This document shows, one piece after another, positions 1 to 7,059 of a stretch of DNA of 16,674 bases. Source of the DNA: an uncultured Elioraea sp. (GTDB lineage: Bacteria; Pseudomonadota; Alphaproteobacteria; Acetobacterales; Acetobacteraceae). The position numbers and the translations under genes were made by a program. The notes beneath the pieces are model-generated. The model ran no database searches. It was not told the origin of the DNA and saw nothing but the letters and a program-made list of their open reading frames with translations. The stretch covers positions 1 through 16,674 of the forward strand of contig CALKJX010000310.1 of assembly GCA_937995555.1 (NCBI GenBank), given 5' to 3'. Positions within the stretch are counted from its first letter, which is position 1, and each line of letters opens with the position of its first letter.

Positions 1-291
1 CGCGATATGCGATCCCTTGCGCGCCGCCATCGCGGCACCCACGAAGGTGACGCAGATCAGCAGGTAACGCGCGATCTCCTCGGTCCAGGCGATCGAGTCG
101 TTCAGCACGTAGCGCGTGAAGAACTGCAGGAACACCACGCCGGCCAGCGCCCAGAAGATCGCAAAGACCACCCAGTCCTCGATCCGCCAGTCGCCCGGCG
201 GCTCGTGCAGCTCCGCGTCCTCCTGCTGATGCAGCAGCTCCTCGAAGCCGGGAGTGGCGTCGTCGTTCGCCGGTGTCTGTTTCTCAACCAC
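1..291 (-). CDS. dctQ: TRAP transporter small permease subunit (DctQ family), N-terminal part, partial
   Basis: Small membrane subunit of a tripartite ATP-independent periplasmic (TRAP) transporter. It works with a large permease (DctM) and a periplasmic binding protein to import organic or sugar acids. The 97 visible codons run off the left window edge. Residues 1-35 are an acidic, Gln/Glu-rich cytoplasmic tail. A membrane segment follows at about 40-58 (WVVFAIFWALAGVVFLQFF), then FTRYVLNDSIAWTEEIARYL, the typical DctQ 'R-Y-x-x-x-x-x-x-W-x-E-E' region, and a second membrane segment from about 77. The start is a GTG at 291 directly preceded by a purine-rich GAGGGAAGGG; there is no in-frame ATG nearby. 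The gene diverges from the enolase-family gene at 362, and the rest of it and probably dctM lie to the left. The family call is solid. The substrate is inferred from neighbours to be a sugar acid. Confidence 0.88.
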   Translation of the reverse strand, partial: MVEKQTPANDDATPGFEELLHQQEDAELHEPPGDWRIEDWVVFAIFWALAGVVFLQFFTRYVLNDSIAWTEEIARYLLICVTFVGAAMAARKGSHIA

Positions 292-331
292 CCCTTCCCT
301 CCATCCTTCGTGGACCTACACTGGCGACAGC

Positions 332-343
332 GCGCACGTGCGC
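332..343. promoter_or_regulatory. 12-bp perfect palindrome in the dctQ/enolase divergent region (candidate operator)
   Basis: GCGCACGTGCGC is a perfect 12-bp palindrome centred on CACGTG. It lies in the 70-bp space between the divergent dctQ start (291) and the enolase-family start (362), just upstream of that gene's ribosome-binding site. Its placement suits an operator for a local regulator controlling both genes, but no regulator of this cluster is visible in the window. In GC-rich DNA a palindrome of this size can occur by chance. Confidence 0.3.
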
Positions 344-361
344 AATGAAGGAGGACACGAC

Positions 362-1477
362 ATGGCGCGGATCGCGCGCATCGAGATCAGCCAGATCGAC
401 CTGCCCCCGAAGACGCCGCGCAGCGACGCGATCCAGGCCTTCACGTGCCAGGAGACGCCGATCGTGCGGATCGTCACCGACGACGGCGCCGATGGCACAG
501 GCTACAGCTATACCATCGGCACGGGCGGGTCCTCGGTGATCGCGCTCCTGCAGGATCATTTCGCCCCGCGCCTGATCGGCCGCGATCCCGATATGATCGA
601 GGCGATCTGGCAGGACCTGTTCTGGCACACCCATGCGCTGTCGGTCGGTCCGCTCACCGCCCTGGCGCTCGCCGCGGTCGATTCCGCGCTCTGGGACCTG
701 CGCGGCCGCCGTCTCGGCCTGCCGCTGCATCGCCTCGCCGGCGGCGCGAAGGACACGATCCCGGTCTATGATACCGAATGCGGCTGGCTGCATGTCGAGA
801 CGGCGCAGCTGGTCGCCGACGCCGAGGCATTGGTGGGCAAGGGTTTTCGCGGCGTGAAGGTCAAGGTCGGCAAGCCGCATCTGCGCGAGGACGTGGCACG
901 CCTCGAAGCCGTCCGCAACGCCGTCGGCGAGACCGTCGAGCTGATGACCGATGCCAATCAGGGCTTCACCGTCAGCGAGGCGATCCGGCGCGCGGGCGCT
1001 TTCGAGGCGGCCGGGCTCGGTCTCGCCTGGTACGAGGAGCCGCTGCCGGCCGAGGATGTCGAGGGCCATGCGCGGCTCTGCGCGGCGACCACGATTCCCG
1101 TCGCGGTTGGCGAGAGCCTCTACCACCCTGCGCAGTTCCGCGACTACCTGGCGCGCAATGCCTGCCGCATCGTGCAGGTGGATGCCGCGCGCATCGGCGG
1201 GATCACGCCCTGGCTCAAGGTCGCGCACATGGCCGAGGCGTTCAATGTCGCGGTCTGTCCGCACTACCTGATGGAGCTGCATCTGCCGCTCTGCTGCGCC
1301 GTGCCGAACAGTCTCTGGCTCGAGCATATCCCGCAGCTCGATGACATCATGGAGAACCGGATCATCATCACGAATGGCATGGCGTGCGCGAGCGATGTGC
1401 CGGGCAACGGCATTGTCTGGGATCGCGCGGCGATGGCGCGCCATCAGCGCTTCACGCCGATCGTGATCGAGCGTTGA
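362..1477 (+). CDS. Enolase-superfamily acid-sugar dehydratase (mandelate racemase/muconate lactonizing enzyme family)
   Basis: A 371-residue enzyme that should abstract the proton alpha to a carboxylate, stabilise an Mg2+-bound enolate and, in this context, dehydrate an acid sugar to a 2-keto-3-deoxy acid. It has the N-terminal capping domain (about 1-125) and a barrel with the family residues: K166-x-K168 in GVKVKVGK, metal ligands D197 (MTDANQGF), E225/E226 (WYEEPLP) and E251 (VGESLYH), and a D274 (QVDAARIGG)/H301 (CPHYLMELH) dyad as in the mandelate racemase subgroup. The ATG at 362 has AAGGAGG 7 nt upstream (348-354); the reading frame is open further upstream but lacks another good site. 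It sits between two TRAP genes on the opposite strand and near a UxaA dehydratase, SDR and FAH genes. Substrate is unknown. Fuconate dehydratases are longer (about 440 residues), so a different acid sugar is likely. Confidence 0.9.
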   Translation: MARIARIEISQIDLPPKTPRSDAIQAFTCQETPIVRIVTDDGADGTGYSYTIGTGGSSVIALLQDHFAPRLIGRDPDMIEAIWQDLFWHTHALSVGPLTALALAAVDSALWDLRGRRLGLPLHRLAGGAKDTIPVYDTECGWLHVETAQLVADAEALVGKGFRGVKVKVGKPHLREDVARLEAVRNAVGETVELMTDANQGFTVSEAIRRAGAFEAAGLGLAWYEEPLPAEDVEGHARLCAATTIPVAVGESLYHPAQFRDYLARNACRIVQVDAARIGGITPWLKVAHMAEAFNVAVCPHYLMELHLPLCCAVPNSLWLEHIPQLDDIMENRIIITNGMACASDVPGNGIVWDRAAMARHQRFTPIVIER

Positions 1478-1484
1478 GGCCGCA

Positions 1485-1509
1485 CGGGGCGGGCACAGCG
1501 CCCGCCCCG
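1485..1509. terminator. Perfect 10-bp GC hairpin between convergent genes (bidirectional terminator candidate)
   Basis: CGGGGCGGGC (1485-1494) and GCCCGCCCCG (1500-1509) pair perfectly around a 5-nt loop, ACAGC. The hairpin lies in the 45-bp space between the converging stops of the enolase gene (1477) and dctP (1523). There is no T-run on either side, so classic intrinsic termination is not assured. Placement and strength make it the likely 3' boundary for both transcripts. Confidence 0.6.
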
Positions 1510-1522
1510 CGACACGGCGCGT

Positions 1523-2515
1523 TCAGTTCGTGCGCGCGCCGAGCGTCTGCAGCCGGTCGTACTGCGCGCGCGTCCAGCCCGCCCCGGCAGCCTGGTCGTT
1601 GTGCAGCGGGATCGCCGCCTCGCGGAAGGCCGCGCGGTCGGGCACGATGACCGTCTTGCCCTGGGCGCGGAACCAGTCGGGCAGCGTCTCCTCGGCCGTG
1701 CGGATGGCGAAGGTCGCGCGGTTGGCGGCCTCGCGCCACACCTCCTCGAATACGGCCCGGTCGGCCGCGCTGAGCCGGCGCCAGAGTTGCCCGCCGGTAA
1801 TCGTCAGCAGGCTTTCGTAGATGTGGCCGGTGAGGATGATGTGGCTCTGCACCTCGTAGAACTTCTTCGCCTGGATGGTGGGCAGCGGGTTCTCCTGTCC
1901 ATCCACCGTACCGTTCTGCAAGGCCAGATAAACCTCCGCGAAGGCGATCGGCGTGGCGTTCGCCCCCACCGCGCGCGCGAACATCAGGTAGAGCGGCGCC
2001 TGCGGCACGCGCAGCTTCATCCCCCGCATATCCTCCGGCCGGTTGATCGGCCGGTTCGCGGTCACGTGACGGGCACCGTAATAGGTCATAGCCAGCACCT
2101 TGTGGCCGGTGGCACGGTCGTAGCCCGCCATGAATTCCTTCAGCAGGTCGCTGTTGCGATAGGCCAGCCAGTGATCGAAGTCACGGAACACATACGGCGC
2201 GTTGCTGATCGCGATCGGCCGGAAGCGCGAACCCGCGAATGCCGTGCCGGTGTAGATCATGTCGATCGTGCCGAGAGTCAGCGCCTCGTTGATCGCCGGT
2301 TCGTTGCCCAGTGCCGAGGCCGGGAACACCTCGATCCGCCAGCGGTTGCTGGTCCGCTTGGCGATCTCCTCGGCCGCCCACAGCGCCTCGGTGTGGTAGG
2401 GCTCGTTCACCTCGTACACATGCGCGAAGCGCAGCCGCGTCTGCGCATCCGCCGGCAGCGCCACCGCGGTGGCGAAGGCGGCCACTGCCGCCGCAAGCAC
2501 GTATCGCCTCATCAA
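1523..2515 (-). CDS. dctP: TRAP transporter periplasmic substrate-binding protein (DctP family)
   Basis: A 330-residue periplasmic receptor that captures a carboxylate ligand and delivers it to the DctQM permease. The N-terminus is a Sec signal peptide (MMRR, then an Ala/Val-rich core to about residue 20) with a probable cleavage after PADA (22-24). The mature chain starts with the typical TRLRFAHVY strand. R169 in MKLRVPQAP is the conserved carboxylate-binding arginine region, and GQENPLPTI (206-214) is the family motif seen in sugar-acid-binding members. The start is one of two adjacent ATGs (2515 or 2512), preceded by GGAAGGAG. The stop is 1523. It lies on the same strand as dctQ but is separated from it by the inverted enolase gene, and it diverges from uxaA. 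The ligand is inferred to be the sugar acid processed by the neighbouring enzymes. Confidence 0.93.
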   Translation of the reverse strand: MMRRYVLAAAVAAFATAVALPADAQTRLRFAHVYEVNEPYHTEALWAAEEIAKRTSNRWRIEVFPASALGNEPAINEALTLGTIDMIYTGTAFAGSRFRPIAISNAPYVFRDFDHWLAYRNSDLLKEFMAGYDRATGHKVLAMTYYGARHVTANRPINRPEDMRGMKLRVPQAPLYLMFARAVGANATPIAFAEVYLALQNGTVDGQENPLPTIQAKKFYEVQSHIILTGHIYESLLTITGGQLWRRLSAADRAVFEEVWREAANRATFAIRTAEETLPDWFRAQGKTVIVPDRAAFREAAIPLHNDQAAGAGWTRAQYDRLQTLGARTN

Positions 2516-2597
2516 TCGTCTCCTTCCCTACCCGCTTCCCGGAGCGCCCGGCGCGGTCGCCGGGGAGGATGGTCAACCCTGGGGCAGTGCGCAATAA

Positions 2598-2617
2598 GGT
2601 CTCCACCGGAGGAGACC
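2598..2617 (+). promoter_or_regulatory. Hairpin over the uxaA ribosome-binding site
   Basis: GGTCTCC (2598-2604) and GGAGACC (2611-2617) form a perfect 7-bp stem around the loop ACCGGA. The Shine-Dalgarno GGAGGAG (2608-2614), 6 nt before the uxaA ATG, lies in the loop and 3' arm. If transcription starts upstream of 2598, the hairpin could mask the ribosome-binding site and control UxaA translation. A weak promoter-like pair (TGGTCA 2570-2575, CAATAA 2592-2597, 16-nt spacing) would put the start near 2604 and remove the 5' arm, so the role depends on the true start site. Confidence 0.35.
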
Positions 2618-2620
2618 GCC

Positions 2621-4156
2621 ATGCCCACGCCCCCGCTCACCATCCGCCTGCACCCGGACGACGGCGTCGTCATCGCGCGTGCCGACATCCTGCCGGGCAC
2701 ACCCATCCCCGGCGAGGGCGTGACCACCACCACCCGCATCCCGCCGGGCCACAAGATCGCCGTGCGCCCGCACGCCGAAGGCGAGCCGGTGCGCCGCTAC
2801 GGCCAGATCATCGGTGTCGCGACACGGCCGATCGCGCCCGGCGAGCACGTGCACAGCCACAATCTCGGCATGGGCGAGCACAGCCGCGACTATGCCTTCG
2901 CCCGCGAGGCCAGGCCGACGGCCATGATCGACCCGCCCGCGACCTTCGAGGGGATCCTGCGCGCCGACGGCCGCGTGGCCACGCGCAACTACATTGGCGT
3001 GCTGACGACCGTGAACTGTTCCGCCACCGTCGCCCAGTACATCGCCGACGCCTTCCGCCGCAACCCATTCAGCAACCACGACCCGTTGGCCGACTACCCG
3101 CACGTGGATGGCGTGGTGGCGCTCACCCACAAGACGGGCTGCGGGATGAGCGACCTCGAACCGCTGCGCCTGCTCCGCCGCACTCTCGCCGGCTACGCGA
3201 CGCACCCGAACTTCGCCGCCATCATCGTGCTCGGCCTCGGCTGCGAGGTGAACCAGATCCCCGGGCTGATGGAGTCCGAAGGGCTGGACGGCAAGCCGCG
3301 CGTCCGTGCGATGACGATCCAGTCCACCGGCGGCACGGCGAAGACCGTCGCCAAGGGGGTGGACTTCGTGCGCGAGGTCCTCGCGGACGCCAATGCCGTC
3401 ACGCGCACCACAGTGCCGGCGAGCCACCTGTGTGTGGCCCTGCAATGCGGCGGCTCGGACGGCTACTCGGGCATCACTGCCAACCCCGCGCTCGGCGCGG
3501 CCTCGGACCTCGTCGTGCGCAACGGCGGCACCGTCATCCTCAGCGAGACGCCCGAGACCTACGGCGCCGAGCACCTGCTGACCCGTCGCGCCGTCAGCGA
3601 GGCGGTCGGGCGCAAGCTCGTCGATCTGATGGCGTGGTGGGAGGACTACACCCGCCGCAACGGTGGCGAACTCGACGACAACCCCTCACCCGGCAACAAG
3701 GCGGGCGGGCTCACCACCATCCTGGAGAAGTCGCTCGGCGCCATGGCCAAGGCCGGCACGACCAACCTAGTCGATGTGTACAAGTACGCCGAGAAGGTCA
3801 CTGCCAAGGGCTTCGTGTTCATGGACACACCCGGTTATGACCCCGTATCGATCACGGGGCAGGTGGCCGGTGGCGCAAATCTTGTCTGCTTCACCACCGG
3901 CCGCGGGTCCGTGTACGGCTGCAAGCCGGCGCCGTCGATCAAGCTCGCGACCAACACCTCCATGTACCGCCGCATGGAGGACGACATGGACATCAACTGC
4001 GGCACCGTGCTCGACGGCGACGAGAGTCTCGCCGAGTGCGGCGAGCGGGTCTTCCGGCGGATGCTCGAAGTCGCCTCCGGCAGCCGGACCAAGAGCGAGC
4101 AATGGGGCTTCGGCGCCGAGGAGTTTGCTCCCTGGGTCCAGGGCGCGACGATGTAG
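2621..4156 (+). CDS. uxaA: UxaA/altronate dehydratase-family acid-sugar dehydratase
   Basis: A 511-residue full-length member of the UxaA/GarD family (altronate and galactarate dehydratases; E. coli members are about 500-520 residues). These are metal-dependent enzymes that dehydrate aldonic or aldaric acids to 2-keto-3-deoxy acids in the cytosol. Domains: an N-terminal SAF-like domain (about 8-85, with LGMGEHSRDY closing it) and the catalytic region. Family blocks seen include RNYIGVLTTVNCSATVA (122-138), HKTGCGM (170-176), LGLGCE (204-209), QCGGSDGYSGITANPALG (275-292), GNKAGGLTTI and TPGYDPVSITG. ATG 2621 is preceded by GGAGGAG. The open frame extends far upstream antisense to dctP, but that extension has no family similarity. 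It diverges from dctP and converges with the FAH gene. It may act on a different epimer from the enolase-family dehydratase, feeding the same lower pathway; altronate specificity itself is not proven. Confidence 0.9.
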   Translation: MPTPPLTIRLHPDDGVVIARADILPGTPIPGEGVTTTTRIPPGHKIAVRPHAEGEPVRRYGQIIGVATRPIAPGEHVHSHNLGMGEHSRDYAFAREARPTAMIDPPATFEGILRADGRVATRNYIGVLTTVNCSATVAQYIADAFRRNPFSNHDPLADYPHVDGVVALTHKTGCGMSDLEPLRLLRRTLAGYATHPNFAAIIVLGLGCEVNQIPGLMESEGLDGKPRVRAMTIQSTGGTAKTVAKGVDFVREVLADANAVTRTTVPASHLCVALQCGGSDGYSGITANPALGAASDLVVRNGGTVILSETPETYGAEHLLTRRAVSEAVGRKLVDLMAWWEDYTRRNGGELDDNPSPGNKAGGLTTILEKSLGAMAKAGTTNLVDVYKYAEKVTAKGFVFMDTPGYDPVSITGQVAGGANLVCFTTGRGSVYGCKPAPSIKLATNTSMYRRMEDDMDINCGTVLDGDESLAECGERVFRRMLEVASGSRTKSEQWGFGAEEFAPWVQGATM

Positions 4157-4160
4157 GGAA

Positions 4161-4198
4161 GGGCGGGGGAAGGGGCGATTGGCCCCTCCCCCTCGCCC
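4161..4198. terminator. GC-rich imperfect hairpin between convergent uxaA and FAH genes
   Basis: The arm at 4161-4176 (GGGCGGGGGAAGGGGC) pairs with 4182-4198 around a GATTG loop, with one bulge and one mismatch. It fills the 52-bp gap between the converging stops of uxaA (4156) and the FAH-family gene (4209), so it probably ends both transcripts. No T-run follows on either strand. Confidence 0.55.
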
Positions 4199-4208
4199 CT
4201 ACCCCTTC

Positions 4209-5054
4209 CTACGCCGCCACCGTGCGCTGACGCTGCTCGCCCAACCCCGCGATCCATACCCGCATCTGCTGCCCAGGACGCAGGTACACCGGCTCCGGCT
4301 TCTTGCCCATCCCGACGCCAGGGGGCGTGCCGGTGGTAATGATGTCGCCCGGCATCAGCGTCATGAAACGTGAGACATAGCTCACCAGATGCCGCACGCC
4401 GAAGATCATCGTCTTCGTGCTGCCGTGCTGCATCACCTGCCCGTCCACATCGAGGCCCATCTCCAGCGCCTGCGGATCAGGCACCTCGTCCTTCGTCACG
4501 AGCCACGGCCCAACCGGGCCGAAGGTCTCGTGCCCCTTGCCCTTGTCCCACGTGCCGCCGCGCTCGATCTGGTATTCGCGCTCGCTCACGTCGTTCACCA
4601 CGCAGTATCCGGCGACATGATCGAGCGCCGACGCCTCGTCCACGTACTTGGTGCGCGAGCCGATCACCACGCCGAGCTCCACCTCCCAGTCGGTCTTCGC
4701 CGATCCGCGCGGGATCTCGACGTCGTCATTCGGCCCGTTCAGCGCCGTCAGCGCCTTCAGGAAGATGATCGGCTCCTTCGGGATCGGCGCGCCCGTCTCG
4801 GCCGCATGATCCGCGTAGTTCAGCCCGATGCAGACGAAGTTGCGCATGCCGGTGAACGGCACCCCGAGCCGAGGGCTGCCCTCCACCTTCGGCAAGGCGC
4901 CGACATCCACCGCCGCGAGCCGCGCGAGCCCCGCCGGCGACAGCTCCTCGGGCCCGATCTCCTCGACGATGCCGGAGAGATCGCGCAAGCCCCCCTCGGC
5001 GTCCAGAATCCCCGGCTTCTCCAGCCCCTTCGGGCCCCAGCGCAGCAGCTTCAT
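4209..5054 (-). CDS. Fumarylacetoacetate hydrolase-family enzyme, probable 2,4-diketo-3-deoxy-acid hydrolase
   Basis: A 281-residue FAH-superfamily enzyme expected to cleave a C-C bond in a 2,4-diketo acid, giving pyruvate and a hydroxy acid. The N-terminus MKLLRWGPKGLEKPGILD and the block GGTWDKGKGHETFGPVGPWL (166-185) resemble 2,4-diketo-3-deoxy-L-fuconate and L-rhamnonate hydrolases, often mis-named ureidoglycolate lyase. Metal ligands are E124 and E126 (WEVELG) and D155 (VVNDVSERE). NYADHAAE (79-86) is the family active-site lid region. I chose ATG 5054, which starts the conserved MKLLR and has AGAAGGAAA about 10 nt upstream; a longer form from 5096 would overlap the SDR gene. It follows the SDR gene by 22 nt on the same strand, forming a two-step oxidation/hydrolysis module. 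The exact substrate is inferred from family resemblance. Confidence 0.88.
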   Translation of the reverse strand: MKLLRWGPKGLEKPGILDAEGGLRDLSGIVEEIGPEELSPAGLARLAAVDVGALPKVEGSPRLGVPFTGMRNFVCIGLNYADHAAETGAPIPKEPIIFLKALTALNGPNDDVEIPRGSAKTDWEVELGVVIGSRTKYVDEASALDHVAGYCVVNDVSEREYQIERGGTWDKGKGHETFGPVGPWLVTKDEVPDPQALEMGLDVDGQVMQHGSTKTMIFGVRHLVSYVSRFMTLMPGDIITTGTPPGVGMGKKPEPVYLRPGQQMRVWIAGLGEQRQRTVAA

Positions 5055-5076
5055 ACGATGCGTTTCCTTCTCACAC

Positions 5077-5826
5077 TCACAGAGTCCAGCCGCCATCGAT
5101 CACGATCGACTGGCCGGTGACGAACGCGCTCTCGTCGCTCGCGAGATAGACCGCGAGTGCCGCGATCTCCTCGGGCGTGCCGAGCCGGCCCATGGCCTGA
5201 CGCGCGATGAACGCCGCACGCGCCGCATCGACGCTGCCGGCCTCGCCCGCATTCGCCGCGATCCGGTCCTGCAACGACGGCGTCTCGACCGTGCCAGGGC
5301 AGATCGCGTTCGCGCGCACGCCACGCTTGACGTAGTCGGCCGCGACGCTCTTGACGAAGCCGATCAGCGCGGCCTTGGTGACACCATAGACGAACCGGTT
5401 GGGCGCGCCCTTGATCGAGGACGCGGCCGAGGACATCACGATGATGCTGCCGCCGCCCTTCGCCAGCATCGCCGGCAGGAAGGCCTTGGTCACGCGGAAC
5501 GCGCTGCGCACGTTTAGGTCAAGCGCGAAGGACCACTCCTCCTCCGTGCACGTCTCGATCGTGTTCTGGTGCACGAATCCCGCGCAATTGAACAGGACGT
5601 CAACCGCACCCGCATCCGCCGCCGCCGCCGCGATGGCGGTCGGATCAAGGACGTCCAGCCGACGGGTGCGGATGCCCTTGCCGGCAAGCGAGGCGAGCCC
5701 CGCCTCGTTGACGTCGGTCGCGATCACCTCCGCGCCCTCGGCCGCGAAGGCGAGCGCGGTCGCGCGCCCGATGCCCTGCGCCGCCGCCGTCACGAACGCG
5801 CGCTTGCCCTGAAGCCGTCCGGCCAT
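5077..5826 (-). CDS. SDR-family dehydrogenase, BDH2/DHRS6-like, probable 2-keto-3-deoxy-sugar-acid dehydrogenase
   Basis: A 249-residue short-chain dehydrogenase/reductase. The nucleotide-binding loop is TAAAQGIG (13-20), the variant typical of DHRS6/BDH2 and of 2-keto-3-deoxy-L-fuconate dehydrogenases, not the usual TGxxxGIG. D38 in IATDVN at the end of the second strand predicts NAD+ over NADP+. NCAG is at 80-83, the catalytic serine is in MSSAAS (131-136), and Y147/K151 form the YxxxK pair. It ends IDGGW-TL like its relatives. ATG 5826 follows GGGGAGGGG. It is 22 nt upstream of the FAH gene, which supports oxidation of a 2-keto-3-deoxy acid to the 2,4-diketo acid that FAH cleaves. A 3-hydroxybutyrate dehydrogenase is the main alternative by similarity, but the neighbours favour sugar-acid catabolism. 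Confidence 0.88.
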   Translation of the reverse strand: MAGRLQGKRAFVTAAAQGIGRATALAFAAEGAEVIATDVNEAGLASLAGKGIRTRRLDVLDPTAIAAAAADAGAVDVLFNCAGFVHQNTIETCTEEEWSFALDLNVRSAFRVTKAFLPAMLAKGGGSIIVMSSAASSIKGAPNRFVYGVTKAALIGFVKSVAADYVKRGVRANAICPGTVETPSLQDRIAANAGEAGSVDAARAAFIARQAMGRLGTPEEIAALAVYLASDESAFVTGQSIVIDGGWTL

Positions 5827-5846
5827 CCGCCCCTCCCCTGCACTCC

Positions 5847-5869
5847 GGCGCGCATCCTTGCCGCGCGCC
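5847..5869. terminator. GC hairpin between the phnM paralogue and the SDR gene
   Basis: GGCGCGC (5847-5853) pairs perfectly with GCGCGCC (5863-5869) across a 9-nt loop. It lies in the 63-bp gap between the minus-strand phnM-like gene (stop 5890) and the minus-strand SDR gene (start 5826). It could attenuate or end the phnF-phnM transcript, but it has no T-run, so read-through into the sugar-acid genes is possible. Confidence 0.35.
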
Positions 5870-5889
5870 CTGCGGCCGACAAGGGGGAG

Positions 5890-7056
5890 TCAGGCGAGGC
5901 GTGCCGCACCGGCGGCCGACAGCCATGCGATCCGGCCGTTCACCAGCGTGCCGACGACCTCGGGTCCGGCAGGTGCGGTGTCATCGAGAAGAAGGAGATC
6001 GGCGCGCAACCCCACCGCGATCCGGCCGCGATCCGCAAGCCCGGCGGCAGCGGCGGGATTGGCGGAGACGATCGTCCAGGCCTCCGGCAGCGAGCAGGCG
6101 CCGCGCGCGGCCAGTGCGAAGGCGGCGTGCCGCATTGCCGGATAGAAGTAGTCGGAGGCGAGCACGTCCGCCGCGCCCGCACGCACCATCGCCTCGGCCG
6201 AGTGCCAGCCGAGATGGCTGCCGCCGCGGACCACGTTGGGACAGCCCATCACCACGTGCTCGGCGGCGGCGCGCGCCGCAAGCCCCGTCTCCTCGTTCAT
6301 CGGGAACTCGCAGATCGTGCAGCCGAGTGCGCGCCAGCGCGCACGTGCCTCCGGCGACGCATCGTCATGGCTCGCCATCGCCAGCCCAGCGTCGCGTGCC
6401 AGGGCCGCCGCCTGCGCAACGAACGGCTCGACCTCGTCGCCGCGCGCCAGCATCGCCTGCGCCAGCGCCAGCACCTCCGGCCCCGTCACCTTCGCGCGGT
6501 CGGCGTAGCGCGATGCGCGTGCGGGGTCGGCCGCGCGCCGGGCGATCTCCGCCGTATGGTCGTTGAACGCGAGCAGATGCACCGCCCCCGCGTCGATCGC
6601 CGCCTCGGCCGAAGGCCACTGGTCCATCGCGTAGGTCTCGAGGCGCAGATGGATGCGGTGATCGGCGCCGAGACGTCCCGCGAGCGCCTGCCACGCCGCG
6701 ATCATGGATCGGAACGCGGTCTCGCTGCGCAGGCCCGGCTCCCAGGACAGCGTCACGCCATGGAACGCGGTGGTTATGCCGTTGGCGAGCAACTGTGCGT
6801 CAGTGTCGATCAGCGCGAGATCGTGGCGGAAATCCACCCCCGGCCGCGGCTGGACCTGGCGCTCGAACGCATCGCCATGGATGTCGACCAGGCCGGGTGC
6901 GAGCAGCAATCCGTCCGCGCGCAGCTCGCGCACGCCTTCGGGTGCGTCAACACCGATCGCCGCGATCATGCCGTCGCGGATCGTCAGCGTGGTCGGCGGA
7001 GAAACGGCATCGGCGAGCAGCAGCCGCGCGCCGGCGATCACGAGGGTTCCGGTCAT
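5890..7056 (-). CDS. PhnM-like amidohydrolase (second, divergent phnM paralogue)
   Basis: A 388-residue amidohydrolase-superfamily protein related to PhnM, the diphosphatase that converts ribose 1-methylphosphonate 5-triphosphate to the 5-phosphate before C-P cleavage. The metal-site motif is DIHGDAFERQ (58-67), compared with DVHTDNLEKH in the operon PhnM. The later motifs are kept: DHT (166-168), SHDD (229-232), VVRGGSH (275-281) and ASDY (300-303). The middle (about 100-200) and the first motif differ clearly from the other copy, so this is not a recent duplicate. Its ATG lies 3 nt after the phnF stop, so the two genes should be translationally coupled and share the phnF promoter. Substrate may be another ribosyl-phosphonate triphosphate or related nucleotide; the triphosphate diphosphatase role is plausible but unproven for this copy. 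Confidence 0.85.
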   Translation of the reverse strand: MTGTLVIAGARLLLADAVSPPTTLTIRDGMIAAIGVDAPEGVRELRADGLLLAPGLVDIHGDAFERQVQPRPGVDFRHDLALIDTDAQLLANGITTAFHGVTLSWEPGLRSETAFRSMIAAWQALAGRLGADHRIHLRLETYAMDQWPSAEAAIDAGAVHLLAFNDHTAEIARRAADPARASRYADRAKVTGPEVLALAQAMLARGDEVEPFVAQAAALARDAGLAMASHDDASPEARARWRALGCTICEFPMNEETGLAARAAAEHVVMGCPNVVRGGSHLGWHSAEAMVRAGAADVLASDYFYPAMRHAAFALAARGACSLPEAWTIVSANPAAAAGLADRGRIAVGLRADLLLLDDTAPAGPEVVGTLVNGRIAWLSAAGAARLA

Positions 7057-7059
7057 GCC

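Noticed and set aside
254..361. 36-codon N-terminal extension of the enolase-family gene
   Set aside because: It overlaps the start of divergent dctQ and the promoter region. The ATG at 362 with AAGGAGG at ideal spacing fits the family N-terminus.
1601..2620. 340-codon upstream extension of the uxaA reading frame
   Set aside because: It runs antisense through dctP and has no family similarity. The ATG at 2621 has a strong ribosome-binding site and starts the conserved domain.
5055..5096. 14-codon extension of the FAH-family gene
   Set aside because: It would overlap the SDR stop. The conserved family N-terminus MKLLRWGP begins at 5054 and has its own ribosome-binding site.
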